Shown: positions 51,680 through 60,518 of the stretch, one piece after another
How the letters are laid out: each line of letters opens with the position of its first letter
Position numbering within the stretch: position 1 is the stretch's first letter
Assembly: GCA_965249455.1 (NCBI GenBank)
Contig: OZ252236.1
Location: 1,798,001-1,862,000, forward strand
Reading direction: 5' to 3'
DNA from: Jiulongibacter sp024742395
GTDB taxonomy: Bacteria > Bacteroidota > Bacteroidia > Cytophagales > Spirosomataceae
DNA length: 64,000 bases
Translations under genes and position numbers: made by a program
Notes under the pieces: model-generated
Seen by the model: the letters and a program-made list of their open reading frames with translations, nothing else
What the model was told of the DNA's origin: nothing
Databases searched by the model: none

Positions 51680-52504
51680 TTACTTTGCGGCCCTGAAATC
51701 TGAAGGAGATAACCCCTGCTGCTTCTTAAAAAAGCGGCTGAATGACTGAATATCGTTGAATCCCAGTTCCTCCCCAATCTCAGCTATAGGCTTATCAGTG
51801 TAGGTCAGGGCTCGTCTTGCTTCCAATAGTATTCTTTCCTGAATATACTGCAGAGGGCTTTTACTACCCATTTTCGAGAATAGATTGGCCAGTGTTTTGG
51901 GTGACTTAAAGAGCAATTCAGCATATTCTGCTACCGTGTGTTTTTCTCTGAAATGAGTCTCTACCAGATAATTAAATGCTCGAATGATATCTACTTTTGA
52001 CTGATCAAGCTCAGAAATGTTATGCTGCTGTTTATAGATTCTGATACAAAGGATCAGGATTCTTTTGAGCATCATTTGCAGCATCTCCAGTTGAAGCTCA
52101 TCTTTCGATTCCATTTCAAGCAAAAGCATTTTCCAAACAGCTTCAAGAAGCTCAATCTCTTTTTCGGAGGGCTGTAGCCGTGGTAAAGTAGAAGAACCAA
52201 AAAATAGGACTCCTCGGCAGCCCACTTCGCTGTCGTGATCTATGATACAATAGAAGGGCCTGTTAAACCTGAGCATTTTCAATCCGGTAATTTTTACCGG
52301 TCTTACCTGATGAAACTCAGTAAGGGTAATAAGCGTGTTTTTATCAAAAGTCATGGGCTGAGTATCTATAATCAGTTCATTGGCATTTTCAGTAAACCAC
52401 AATAAAGTGAGTTCACTTTTCTTTGACTCCTTTAAAACATAGCAATTTTCTGAAGTAATGTTAACTACCTCAAAACTCTCACCTGATATTCCTGAATATT
52501 TCAT
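51680..52504 (-). CDS. AraC family transcriptional regulator
   Basis: 274 residues. The N-terminal sensor part (about 1-140) lacks a clear cupin motif. The C-terminal AraC domain includes HTVAEYAELLFKSPKTLANLF and KPIAEIGEELGFNDIQSFSRFF, the two helix-turn-helix units. It is upstream of, and on the same strand as, the AhpD-like and OsmC genes after a 109-bp gap, so it probably activates them. The signal could be an oxidant or an aromatic compound; nothing in the sequence decides this. Confidence 0.9.
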   Translation of the reverse strand: MKYSGISGESFEVVNITSENCYVLKESKKSELTLLWFTENANELIIDTQPMTFDKNTLITLTEFHQVRPVKITGLKMLRFNRPFYCIIDHDSEVGCRGVLFFGSSTLPRLQPSEKEIELLEAVWKMLLLEMESKDELQLEMLQMMLKRILILCIRIYKQQHNISELDQSKVDIIRAFNYLVETHFREKHTVAEYAELLFKSPKTLANLFSKMGSKSPLQYIQERILLEARRALTYTDKPIAEIGEELGFNDIQSFSRFFKKQQGLSPSDFRAAK

Positions 52505-52760
52505 TTTGATAGAAACGATTTTTCATGAAGCACTGGTTTCATGTCAAATGAAATAAAATAAAATTTCAGTGACAGACAATGGCTATTTGGATAGGAATGC
52601 TCAAGTTTATTGAACTCTTACGCTCAGACTTACAAGGAGTTAGCTTACCGCTAAGCTCCTATAAATGAGCTTTATACGTCAAAATGACACGAAATAATTT
52701 CATCGACGGATTTAGGTTTTTGGACTATTTGGCTAAAAAATATCATTTATGGACTTTTTT

Positions 52761-52776
52761 GTTTAAACGTTTAAGC
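52761..52776. promoter_or_regulatory. LacI operator O1 upstream of susC
   Basis: GTTTAAACGTTTAAGC, with a perfect TTAAACGTTTAA core and central CG as in LacI/CcpA-family operators. It ends one base before the -7 element at 52778, so a bound repressor would block the promoter. Its centre is 155 bp from that of O2. Confidence 0.7.
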
Positions 52777-52777
52777 A

Positions 52778-52785
52778 TACTTTTG
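52778..52785 (+). promoter_or_regulatory. Candidate -7 element of susC (53023)
   Basis: TACTTTTG is an exact TAnnTTTG. A TTG at 52759-52761 is only 16 bases upstream, shorter than ideal. If used, the 5' leader is about 230 nt and includes the 32-bp palindrome. Confidence 0.5.
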
Positions 52786-52907
52786 AAATGCGTTGATTTA
52801 TTTAGAGCCATAAGCTGATTATCGTTCGTGTTAGGCAGAGTTCATAGTGTCTGACAGATTAATTGAATTTTTTTGGGTTTAGGTTAAAGAAGAAAAAATA
52901 AAGTTTT

Positions 52908-52939
52908 GCCGTTTTGCTTAAACGTTTAAGCAAAACGGC
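52908..52939. promoter_or_regulatory. Perfect 32-bp palindrome containing LacI operator O2
   Basis: GCCGTTTTGCTTAAAC followed directly by its reverse complement, with the centre at 52923/52924. The inner GCTTAAACGTTTAAGC (52916-52931) is a perfect LacI-type operator. In RNA the same sequence would fold into a long hairpin within the susC leader, 84 bases before the start codon. Confidence 0.75.
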
Positions 52940-53022
52940 GGCTCTAAATTCAGCCACCGTTCGTTCGCACTCAATTCAACCCTTTTCAAATAAATGAATC
53001 GTAAATTTTAACAACCAATCCT

Positions 53023-56000
53023 ATGAAAAAAAATGTACTCTTTTATTTGGCTCTTTTGCTGAGTATTTGGCAAACGTCCAATGCTCAAAGCATTCAGGTG
53101 TCGGGGCAGGTTTCTAATGCTGACGGAGGAATGCCCGGCGTAAGCGTACTGGTAGAAGGCTCTACCACAGGAACTATGACAGACGTAGACGGAAAATATA
53201 GCCTTTCTGTTCCGTCAAAAAGTACCTTAAAATTCTCTTTCATCGGTTTTATTCCCCAAAGTGTAGCAGTGAATGGCAGATCAATTATCAATGTGACCAT
53301 GCAGGAAGAAGAAACCAGTCTTTCTGAGGTGGTGGTAACGGCACTGGGTATTGAGCGTGAAGCTAAGACACTGGGATATGCCACAGCTTCTGTAAATGAA
53401 GAACAGATTTCTACCAATAGATCGCCCAATGTAATGAGTGGCTTGCAAGGTAAAATGTCTGGCGTGAATATTACCACCATGGGAACAGGTCCCGGAGGAA
53501 CAGCCAAAATAAGAATCAGAGGCCAATCATCTTTCAGTGGTCAGAATAACCCGCTGATTATCATCAATGGAGTGCCTGTTGATAATTCAAATTATTCTCT
53601 TGGTGGCGATTTTGGCAGCAGATCAAGCAATAGCTCTGACGGAGGAGATGGGCTTTCCAGCATAAATCCGGATGATGTGGAATCAATGACTGTACTGAAA
53701 GGAGCCACTGCAGCTGCTCTTTACGGTTCACGTGCAAAAGACGGTGTGGTGATGATTACCACAAAAACCAAAGGGAGTGGCAAAGGATTCGGAGTGGCCT
53801 ACAATATGAACTTTACGACAGACACTCCTCTTGATTTTACCGATTTTCAATATGAATACGGTCAGGGAGAAGGGGGTAAAAGACCTACTACCGCAAATCC
53901 TACTTCTGGTGTGTGGAGTTTCGGAGAGAAATTTGAACCAGGGATGACCCAGATACTTTTTGATAATGAGGAGTATCCATATGAGCCGGTATATGACAGA
54001 GTAAAGAAGTTTTACCGGGTGGGTACTAACCTTACCAATACCATTACGGTGTCAAACAGCGGTGAAAAAGGTGGCTTTAGTTTATCTCTTTCAAATGCCG
54101 CTAATAAGGGAATCATGCCGAACAACGAGTATGATAAGAAGGTGATTAACCTGGGCTTTACCCAAAACATTACTGATAAACTCACAGCCACAGGGAATAT
54201 TAATTACTCTTTAGAGAATAATATAAACCCTCCGCAGGTGAATACCCAGGATGTGGCTGTTTCTACGGTAATATTTACATTGGCAAACTCAATGCCTTTT
54301 GAAGCTTTACAAAATAACACTACTCACCCCAATGGAGATGAGTTTGTATTCTCACGTTTTCTGGTTCGTAATAACCCTTATTACAGTATGAGCCATAAGT
54401 TTGAAAACATTAACAGAAACAGACTATTCGGTAATGTGGCTTTGAAATATCAGTTTACTGACTGGCTGTATTTGCAAGGACGTCTGGCAGAAGATTTCTA
54501 CGTAAGAAACCAGGATTACAACATTCCAAACGGTTATGCTCCTATTCCTAAAGCCCCAACAGGCTATGTTAATGGTTCTTTCACTCAGGACGTTCGTACC
54601 AATACCGAGAGAAACCTTGATTTAATTTTAGGGGCCAACCGCACATTTGGAAATATTGGCATTGACCTAACCCTTGGGGGGAATCAGCGTTATGCCAGAA
54701 ATGATTACAACAGTGTGACAGTACAAGACTTTGTTCAGCCAGGGCTTTACACTGTAATGAACGGGAGAATTAAAGATCCTCTTTACGCTCTCTCAGAGAA
54801 GAAAATCAACTCGCTTTTTGGAGCCACTACCATTTCGTATAAAGAGTTCTTATACCTGGGCTTAACCGCCAGAAACGATTGGTTCTCGACATTGGCACCT
54901 GCCAACAGAAGCATACTATACCCTTCGGCAACAGGTAGTTTTGTCTTCTCGCAGGCCTTCGATAATATGCCAAACTGGTTGAATTTCGGGAAGTTGCGTG
55001 CAGCCTATGCTCAGGTGGGTTCAGATAATGTGGCCCCATACTCTAATGCTCTTTATTATGCAGTTGATAATAACTCCTTTCCTAATCCAAGCGGCCAATT
55101 GGTGCCTATTGGTGGGGTAAATGCTTCAGTGGTTCCAAATAAAAACCTGAGACCACTTAGAGTAAAAGAAGCTGAGTTTGGTATTGAAATGAAGATCATT
55201 GAAAACAAAGTAGGCTTAGACTTCACTTACTACCATAAAATTACAGAAGATCAGATTCTGGCAGCCCAGATTTCAGATGCTACGTCTTACACAAGCAAGT
55301 TAATTAACGTAGGTCAAAGTAAGAATGAGGGTATTGAGGCAATGGTTTCGTTCTCGCCAATTAAGAAAGGAGCCTTTAGCTGGGACTTTAGTGCCAATGC
55401 GTCATACAATACCTCTGAAGTCTTAAAATTAGGTTTGTCTGAGAATGACACCATCATCACCGTAGGTGGCGGTGGCGGAAGAACCCTCAATCAGGTGGTA
55501 GGTAAGCCAATTGGTCAATTGTATACGTTTATGTATCTCCGTGATGACCAGGGTCGTCAGGTTTTTGACTCTAAAAGCGGAATGCCACTGAGAGACAATA
55601 CCCTTCGCAATGTGGGCAATGCCTTGCCTAAATACTTTGGAGGTATTACCAATACCTTCACGTACAAGAACATTCAACTCTTTACACTTGTCGATTTCAA
55701 ACTGGGTCACAAACTGATAGCCGGCCGAAACATCAACTATGTAAGACATGGCTTATCTAAAAGGACATTACCTGGTAGAGATGTAGGCTATGTAGTAGGA
55801 GACGGTGTGAACGAAAAAGGTGAAATCAACACCAAGCAAGTAGCCGTACAGCCTTTCTATGAGTCTATTAATCCACTCGGCATTAATGAAGATTTTGTTC
55901 AAAATGCCGGATTCTGGAAACTCCGTCAGGTTACGCTTAGCTATGATTTCAGACACGTATTTCCACAAAATGGTTTTGTAAAAGGACTAAAGCTTAGTGC

Positions 56001-56154
56001 AGTGGCAAACAATGTCCTGATAATTAAGAAATGGACAGAGAACATGGATCCGGAAGAAGTATTGGTGTCTTCTGATAACAATACCGGCCTTGATTTCTGG
56101 CCGGGATTGCCACCAACAAGAAGCATTGGCTTCAATCTTAATTTCAAATTTTAA
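53023..56154 (+). CDS. SusC/RagA family TonB-linked outer-membrane transporter
   Basis: 1043 residues. A signal peptide (to QTSNAQ, about 22) is followed by the carboxypeptidase-regulatory-like domain (about 25-100). Next come the TonB-box-like LSEVVVTALGIEREAKTLGY, the plug (IRGQSSFSGQNNPLIIINGVP, SMTVLKGATAAALYGSRAKDG) and the barrel ending SIGFNLNFKF. It belongs to a different SusC subgroup from the one at 41691, as the TALGIERE box and SusD partner type show. The LacI operators upstream imply sugar-dependent control by the regulator at 59450. The cargo is probably an oligosaccharide processed by the exported oxidative enzymes downstream. Confidence 0.95.
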   Translation: MKKNVLFYLALLLSIWQTSNAQSIQVSGQVSNADGGMPGVSVLVEGSTTGTMTDVDGKYSLSVPSKSTLKFSFIGFIPQSVAVNGRSIINVTMQEEETSLSEVVVTALGIEREAKTLGYATASVNEEQISTNRSPNVMSGLQGKMSGVNITTMGTGPGGTAKIRIRGQSSFSGQNNPLIIINGVPVDNSNYSLGGDFGSRSSNSSDGGDGLSSINPDDVESMTVLKGATAAALYGSRAKDGVVMITTKTKGSGKGFGVAYNMNFTTDTPLDFTDFQYEYGQGEGGKRPTTANPTSGVWSFGEKFEPGMTQILFDNEEYPYEPVYDRVKKFYRVGTNLTNTITVSNSGEKGGFSLSLSNAANKGIMPNNEYDKKVINLGFTQNITDKLTATGNINYSLENNINPPQVNTQDVAVSTVIFTLANSMPFEALQNNTTHPNGDEFVFSRFLVRNNPYYSMSHKFENINRNRLFGNVALKYQFTDWLYLQGRLAEDFYVRNQDYNIPNGYAPIPKAPTGYVNGSFTQDVRTNTERNLDLILGANRTFGNIGIDLTLGGNQRYARNDYNSVTVQDFVQPGLYTVMNGRIKDPLYALSEKKINSLFGATTISYKEFLYLGLTARNDWFSTLAPANRSILYPSATGSFVFSQAFDNMPNWLNFGKLRAAYAQVGSDNVAPYSNALYYAVDNNSFPNPSGQLVPIGGVNASVVPNKNLRPLRVKEAEFGIEMKIIENKVGLDFTYYHKITEDQILAAQISDATSYTSKLINVGQSKNEGIEAMVSFSPIKKGAFSWDFSANASYNTSEVLKLGLSENDTIITVGGGGGRTLNQVVGKPIGQLYTFMYLRDDQGRQVFDSKSGMPLRDNTLRNVGNALPKYFGGITNTFTYKNIQLFTLVDFKLGHKLIAGRNINYVRHGLSKRTLPGRDVGYVVGDGVNEKGEINTKQVAVQPFYESINPLGINEDFVQNAGFWKLRQVTLSYDFRHVFPQNGFVKGLKLSAVANNVLIIKKWTENMDPEEVLVSSDNNTGLDFWPGLPPTRSIGFNLNFKF

Positions 56155-56165
56155 TTCTGAAGAAA

Positions 56166-57710
56166 ATGAGACTACATATAAAATTAACTCTAGTATTACT
56201 GCTCTTCATGGGCATTTTACCTGCCTGCGATAAAGGATTTGACGAACTCAATACCAATAAGGTAGATCCTACATCCTTAGCTCCATCCCTAATTTTAAAT
56301 AAGGCTATAATTAGTACAACTTATTTAAATGGCGGTAGCACCCTAGGTATGCTTTGTTACCATTTTGGAATTGTTCAGCAGATCATCACCCCATACGGAA
56401 GCTCACTTTCAGGAGGGAATTACAATCAGCTCAATAATAACAATGCAGCCAGCCTTTGGAATAACTTCTACCGAAATGTGGTGAAGCAAATAGTGGCTGT
56501 GGTAGATCAGACAAAAGATGATCCAATGCAGAACAACACATACCAGTCGGCCCGAATCTGGAAAGCCTATACATTCATGATCTTAACAGATACCTATGGT
56601 GACATTCCATATTTCGAAGCAGGCAAAGGTTTTATTGATGAGGTGATAGCTCCTAAGTATGATAGCCAGGAGGTGATTTATAAAGATATCCTGAAAGAGC
56701 TCGAAGAGGCCACTGCTGCTCTGAATGCAGGCGAAGCTCCGGTAACTACTGATATTCTTTATGGCGGTAATGTAGGCAATTGGAAAAAGCTGGGATACTC
56801 TTTAATGCTACGAGCGGCTATGCGACTGTCTAAAGTGGATCCTGCTACGGCTCAAACTTTCGTAAAGAAAGCAGTAGCTGGAGGCCTGATAGAATCTAAC
56901 GCTGATAACTCTATCATAAGACATACGTCTATCTATAATAATTATATAGCTAATCATCTTACTGCCAGAGAGAAAACTAATTTTTATCTGACAGAGCCTT
57001 TTGTGAATTATCTGAAGAATAATAATGATCCGCGTTTGCCGATTTTTGCCGTTCGATATGTTGGGGCAAAGGGTGGTCCTGAGCAAGTAGCTTCCAGAGC
57101 CTCTTCTGCTCCGGAAGATCAAATAGGGATGCCAATGGGCTACAATGATGTATCAATTGCCAGTACTTTTGCTACTACAGGTGTGGCCAGTTTATGGGAT
57201 TACACCCAGGCCAATCTGAGCACAGTTCTTAAGCTGGATGCTCCGGAGTTTCATGTTACCTATTCTCAGACGCAATTGCTTCTGGCAGAGGCAGCTCTTA
57301 GGGGTTGGATTGCAGGCGATGCTGCCGAGTATTACAAAAACGGAATAAGAGCTAATCTGGAACAAATGGCCTACTATGATGAAAAGGCCGCACTATCAGA
57401 AGATCAGATTTCGACGTACCTCGCTTCACAGAACTTTGACCCGTCTAAAGGATTTGAGCAAATCAATACGCAGTACTGGGTGTCTAGTTTCCTTGACGGA
57501 AACGAGACGTTTGCCAATTTCAGAAGAAGTGGATTTCCTGCACTTCAGAAAAACCCATACCCGGGTTCTGAGCTGAAAACAGAAGATTTCATCAGAAGGT
57601 TACCTTATCCTGATGGTGAGATTGTGGTGAATTCTGCGAACATGAATGAGGCCATTGCCAGACAGGGACCTAATGATTTAGAAACCAGAGTTTGGTGGGA
57701 TAAAAAGTAA
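56166..57710 (+). CDS. SusD-like lipoprotein (PF12771 type)
   Basis: 514 residues. The lipobox is ILPAC, followed by DKGFDELNTNKVDPTSLAPSL, the hallmark start of the SusD-like_2 subgroup. Helical segments such as ARIWKAYTFMILTDTYGDIPY and QTQLLLAEAALRGWIAGDAAEYY fit the TPR-like SusD scaffold. It begins 11 bp after susC and forms the lid of that transporter. An 11-bp stem hairpin lies between it and the next gene. Confidence 0.93.
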   Translation: MRLHIKLTLVLLLFMGILPACDKGFDELNTNKVDPTSLAPSLILNKAIISTTYLNGGSTLGMLCYHFGIVQQIITPYGSSLSGGNYNQLNNNNAASLWNNFYRNVVKQIVAVVDQTKDDPMQNNTYQSARIWKAYTFMILTDTYGDIPYFEAGKGFIDEVIAPKYDSQEVIYKDILKELEEATAALNAGEAPVTTDILYGGNVGNWKKLGYSLMLRAAMRLSKVDPATAQTFVKKAVAGGLIESNADNSIIRHTSIYNNYIANHLTAREKTNFYLTEPFVNYLKNNNDPRLPIFAVRYVGAKGGPEQVASRASSAPEDQIGMPMGYNDVSIASTFATTGVASLWDYTQANLSTVLKLDAPEFHVTYSQTQLLLAEAALRGWIAGDAAEYYKNGIRANLEQMAYYDEKAALSEDQISTYLASQNFDPSKGFEQINTQYWVSSFLDGNETFANFRRSGFPALQKNPYPGSELKTEDFIRRLPYPDGEIVVNSANMNEAIARQGPNDLETRVWWDKK

Positions 57711-57723
57711 ATCAGTAACTTAA

Positions 57724-57772
57724 GTTAATGGCCTTTAATTTCTTTTAACAGGAGAATACAGAGGCCATTAAC
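57724..57772 (+). other. Intercistronic hairpin after susD
   Basis: GTTAATGGCCT (57724-57734) and AGGCCATTAAC (57762-57772) are perfect reverse complements, giving an 11-bp stem with a 27-base loop. There is no T tract, so it is more likely an RNA stability or attenuation element that separates high susCD expression from the downstream enzymes. Confidence 0.5.
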
Positions 57773-57805
57773 CTCACCCTATTCTAACAATTTAAACTAA
57801 TCATA

Positions 57806-59167
57806 ATGAAAACAAGAAAAGAAAATTCAGACCAAAGCAGAAGAGATACCCTCAAAAAACTAGGTCTGGGCTCAGCAGGATTATTAAGTTTTTTTGGCGG
57901 AACTGCCTCAGCCGCCTCCCGAGATAAAGAAACGCCTGCCTACATGAAAGGGCTTTCAAAAGTAACTATTACCGGTGTTAAGGCTATAGCCACTGCACCC
58001 CAAAGATCAAATCTTATTGTAGTAAAAGTAGAAACTTCTGAGCCGGGTCTTTATGGCTTGGGTTGTGCTACTTTTACACAGAGAGCTGTGGCTGTTGTAG
58101 CTGCAATCAATAGCTATTTAAATGATTTCTGCATGGGTAAGGATGTCGACAATATTGAAGACATGTGGCAGGCGGCCTATGTAAGTTCTTATTGGAGAAA
58201 CGGTCCTGTCTTAAACAATGCTCTTAGTGGCCTGGACCAGGCCTTATGGGATATAAAAGGAAAAAGAGCCGGAATGCCAGTGTATCAGCTTTTAGGAGGC
58301 AAGTCAAGATTTGCTATTCCGTGCTATACACATGCCAGTGGCAGAAGCCCTGAAGAGGTGGTGGAAAGTGTAAAGAAGTATCAGGAGCAAGGGTTTAAGC
58401 ATATTAGAATTCAACAGGGAGGTTACGGAGCGGTAGGTTCTACAGATCAGGTTCCTGATTTTAAAGCTGCGGGTTTTGGTGGAGAGACGGATAATTTCAT
58501 GAATCAGCAATACTATCTCAAATCGGTTCCGAAAATGTTTGAGACAGTACGAAAGGCTTGTGGCGAGGAGGTAGAACTCCTGCATGATATACATGAGCGG
58601 GTAGCTCCCATAGATGCCATAAACATGATTAAGCAACTGGAAGAATACCGACCTTTCTTTATCGAAGATCCGTTTTCACCCGAAAACATGAAATGGTTTA
58701 AACAGCTAAGAGCCAGCACTACAGTGCCTTTGGCAATGGGAGAGCTCTTTAATAACATCAATGAATTTGTAGAACCTATGGTAAACCAATGGTTTGATTT
58801 TATCAGAATTCATGTGTCTCAAATAGGTGGAATTACACCAGCTATGAAAGTGGCAAGGTTAGGGGAGTGGTTCAATATACGCACTGCCTGGCATGGGCCG
58901 GGTGATGTGTCTCCGGTAGGTCATGCCGCCCATGCCCACATAGATATGGCTATCTGGAATTTCGGAATTCAGGAAGCGGTTTCTTTCAGCGATCAGATGA
59001 AAGAAGTTTTTACAGGTTGCCCTACCATGAATAATGGCTATATGTCTGTTAATGAAGCTCCGGGTCTTGGCGTAGACATCAACGAAAAAGAGGCAGCCAA
59101 ATACCCGATTACTACCAAATCAAACTGGCAGGTTAGAAAGGCCGATGGAACCATTTTAAGGCCATAG
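57806..59167 (+). CDS. Exported enolase-superfamily dehydratase, ManD/RspA-like
   Basis: 453 residues. The N-terminus has a Tat-like motif SRRDTLKKLG and a hydrophobic stretch ending in TASAA. The rest is a mandelate-racemase/enolase-superfamily enzyme close to D-mannonate dehydratase (ManD/RspA): metal ligands Asp261 (HDIHERV), Glu287 (IEDPF) and Glu313 (MGELF), and catalytic candidates His263 and His363 (WHGPGDVSPVG). The family dehydrates sugar acids such as D-mannonate or D-gluconate to 2-keto-3-deoxy acids, normally in the cytoplasm, so an export signal is unusual. It is between SusCD and lacI on the same strand. Confidence 0.87.
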   Translation: MKTRKENSDQSRRDTLKKLGLGSAGLLSFFGGTASAASRDKETPAYMKGLSKVTITGVKAIATAPQRSNLIVVKVETSEPGLYGLGCATFTQRAVAVVAAINSYLNDFCMGKDVDNIEDMWQAAYVSSYWRNGPVLNNALSGLDQALWDIKGKRAGMPVYQLLGGKSRFAIPCYTHASGRSPEEVVESVKKYQEQGFKHIRIQQGGYGAVGSTDQVPDFKAAGFGGETDNFMNQQYYLKSVPKMFETVRKACGEEVELLHDIHERVAPIDAINMIKQLEEYRPFFIEDPFSPENMKWFKQLRASTTVPLAMGELFNNINEFVEPMVNQWFDFIRIHVSQIGGITPAMKVARLGEWFNIRTAWHGPGDVSPVGHAAHAHIDMAIWNFGIQEAVSFSDQMKEVFTGCPTMNNGYMSVNEAPGLGVDINEKEAAKYPITTKSNWQVRKADGTILRP

Positions 59168-59289
59168 TTTGAAAAGAACTCGAGATAAAAATTGAAGAAT
59201 TAGGTGAATGGTTTAGGTTAAGTTAAGTACAGATGGTAAAGGTGGAGAACGGCTCCACTTTACCACTCTGTCTTCTCAAAAAAGTATTC

Positions 59290-59315
59290 AAAGCTTCATG
59301 TTATGATGCTTTTTT
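59290..59315 (+). terminator. Rho-independent terminator before lacI
   Basis: AAAGCTTCAT - GTT - ATGATGCTTT forms a stem with one mismatch, continuing into a T run. It would end the susCD-dehydratase transcript and leave lacI with its own promoter. An earlier imperfect hairpin (GTAAAGGTGGAG with CTCCACTTTAC, about 59236-59264) lies upstream. Confidence 0.6.
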
Positions 59316-59376
59316 AATCCTGAATCTGTGTGTAAGGATGTACTATAATGGCATATTTTGATATCGAATGTGTATG

Positions 59377-59390
59377 TTTAAACGATTAAA
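59377..59390. promoter_or_regulatory. LacI operator upstream of lacI
   Basis: TTTAAACGATTAAA differs by one base from the TTTAAACGTTTAAA-type core upstream of susC and lies 60 bases before the lacI start. The overlapping TATGTTTA is close to a -7 element. This indicates autoregulation. Confidence 0.6.
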
Positions 59391-59449
59391 TATGCGTTTT
59401 TTATTAAAAAATTGTTTTTTTGCTAGGGTGCAATATTTAAGTTTACCCA

Positions 59450-60478
59450 ATGAGTTCAAAAAGGGTTTCAATAAAAGATATAGCTAAAGAAGCAGGTGTT
59501 TCTACGGCTTTGGTTTCATATGTCATTAATGGCAATGAAAAGGAAAAAAGAGTGGGCAAGGAAATAGCAGCCAAGATCAGGGAGATAGCTAAAAAGTTAA
59601 ACTATCAGCCCAATCAGGTAGCGAAGAGTTTGAGAAGTGGCAGCACCAAAACCATAGGATTAGTGATAGCCGATATCTCTAACCCTTTTTTCGCCAATAT
59701 AGCCAGAGTGGTAGAAGATGAAGCCAGAAGAAAAGGATATACAGTAATTATTGGGAGTTGCGATGAAAAAGCTGAGAAAGCCTGGGATCTGATAAATGTA
59801 TTAATAAACAGGCAGGTAGATGGTTTTATTATAGTGGCATCTGAGCATTCAGAAGAGCAGATTGCCCATTTAAGAGAAAGGAATATACCGTTTGTTTTAT
59901 TAGACAGGCATTTTCCGGAGTTGAACACTGATTTTGTAGCTACAGATAACTTTACGGCTTCATTTGATGCCTGTAAGCATTTGATAGACAATGGCTACAG
60001 GAAGATTGGTCTCATTGCTTATCGCTTGGATATGCAGCATATGAAAGAGCGTATCACAGGATACCAGGAGGCGATGAAAGAGAATCAGATCGCACTGAAT
60101 CCTCAATGGCTTGTGGAGGTGGAGTTTGAGAATTTACAGCAAGAAGTAGCTTATGCCATAGATGACTTCTTAAAAATGGAAGACAAACCTGAGGCCCTCA
60201 TTTTTGCTACGTATGGTTTGGCAATAAACGGTCTGAGGTACATAAATGAATTGCAATTAAAAGTGCCTGATGATTTTGCGGTAGTAAGTTTTGGTCAAGC
60301 AGAAATCTTTGAACTCTATTATTGCCCAATTACCTATATGCTGCAGCCATTAGAAGATTTGGGTACCAAAGCAGTAGAAGTACTGCTGGCAAAAGTAAAG
60401 AACAAAGAAACGCCATTAACTCAAGTCTTAATGAAGGCTAGGCTTATTGAGCAAAAGTCTTCTGAAATGAAGAAATAA
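59450..60478 (+). CDS. LacI family transcriptional regulator
   Basis: 342 residues. The N-terminal LacI helix-turn-helix (SIKDIAKEAGVSTALVSYVING, residues about 6-27) and hinge region (NYQPNQVAKSLRSG) are standard, and the C-terminal part is the periplasmic-binding-protein-like sugar sensor (IGLVIADISNPFFANIARVVE). The matching TTTAAACG palindromes before this gene and before susC at 53023 make it the likely regulator of both. It lies between two dehydratase genes; a sugar or sugar acid is the expected effector. Confidence 0.93.
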   Translation: MSSKRVSIKDIAKEAGVSTALVSYVINGNEKEKRVGKEIAAKIREIAKKLNYQPNQVAKSLRSGSTKTIGLVIADISNPFFANIARVVEDEARRKGYTVIIGSCDEKAEKAWDLINVLINRQVDGFIIVASEHSEEQIAHLRERNIPFVLLDRHFPELNTDFVATDNFTASFDACKHLIDNGYRKIGLIAYRLDMQHMKERITGYQEAMKENQIALNPQWLVEVEFENLQQEVAYAIDDFLKMEDKPEALIFATYGLAINGLRYINELQLKVPDDFAVVSFGQAEIFELYYCPITYMLQPLEDLGTKAVEVLLAKVKNKETPLTQVLMKARLIEQKSSEMKK

Positions 60479-60518
60479 ATAACAAGAGCGAAGAAAAGCT
60501 CGATTCAACCCTATTGAA

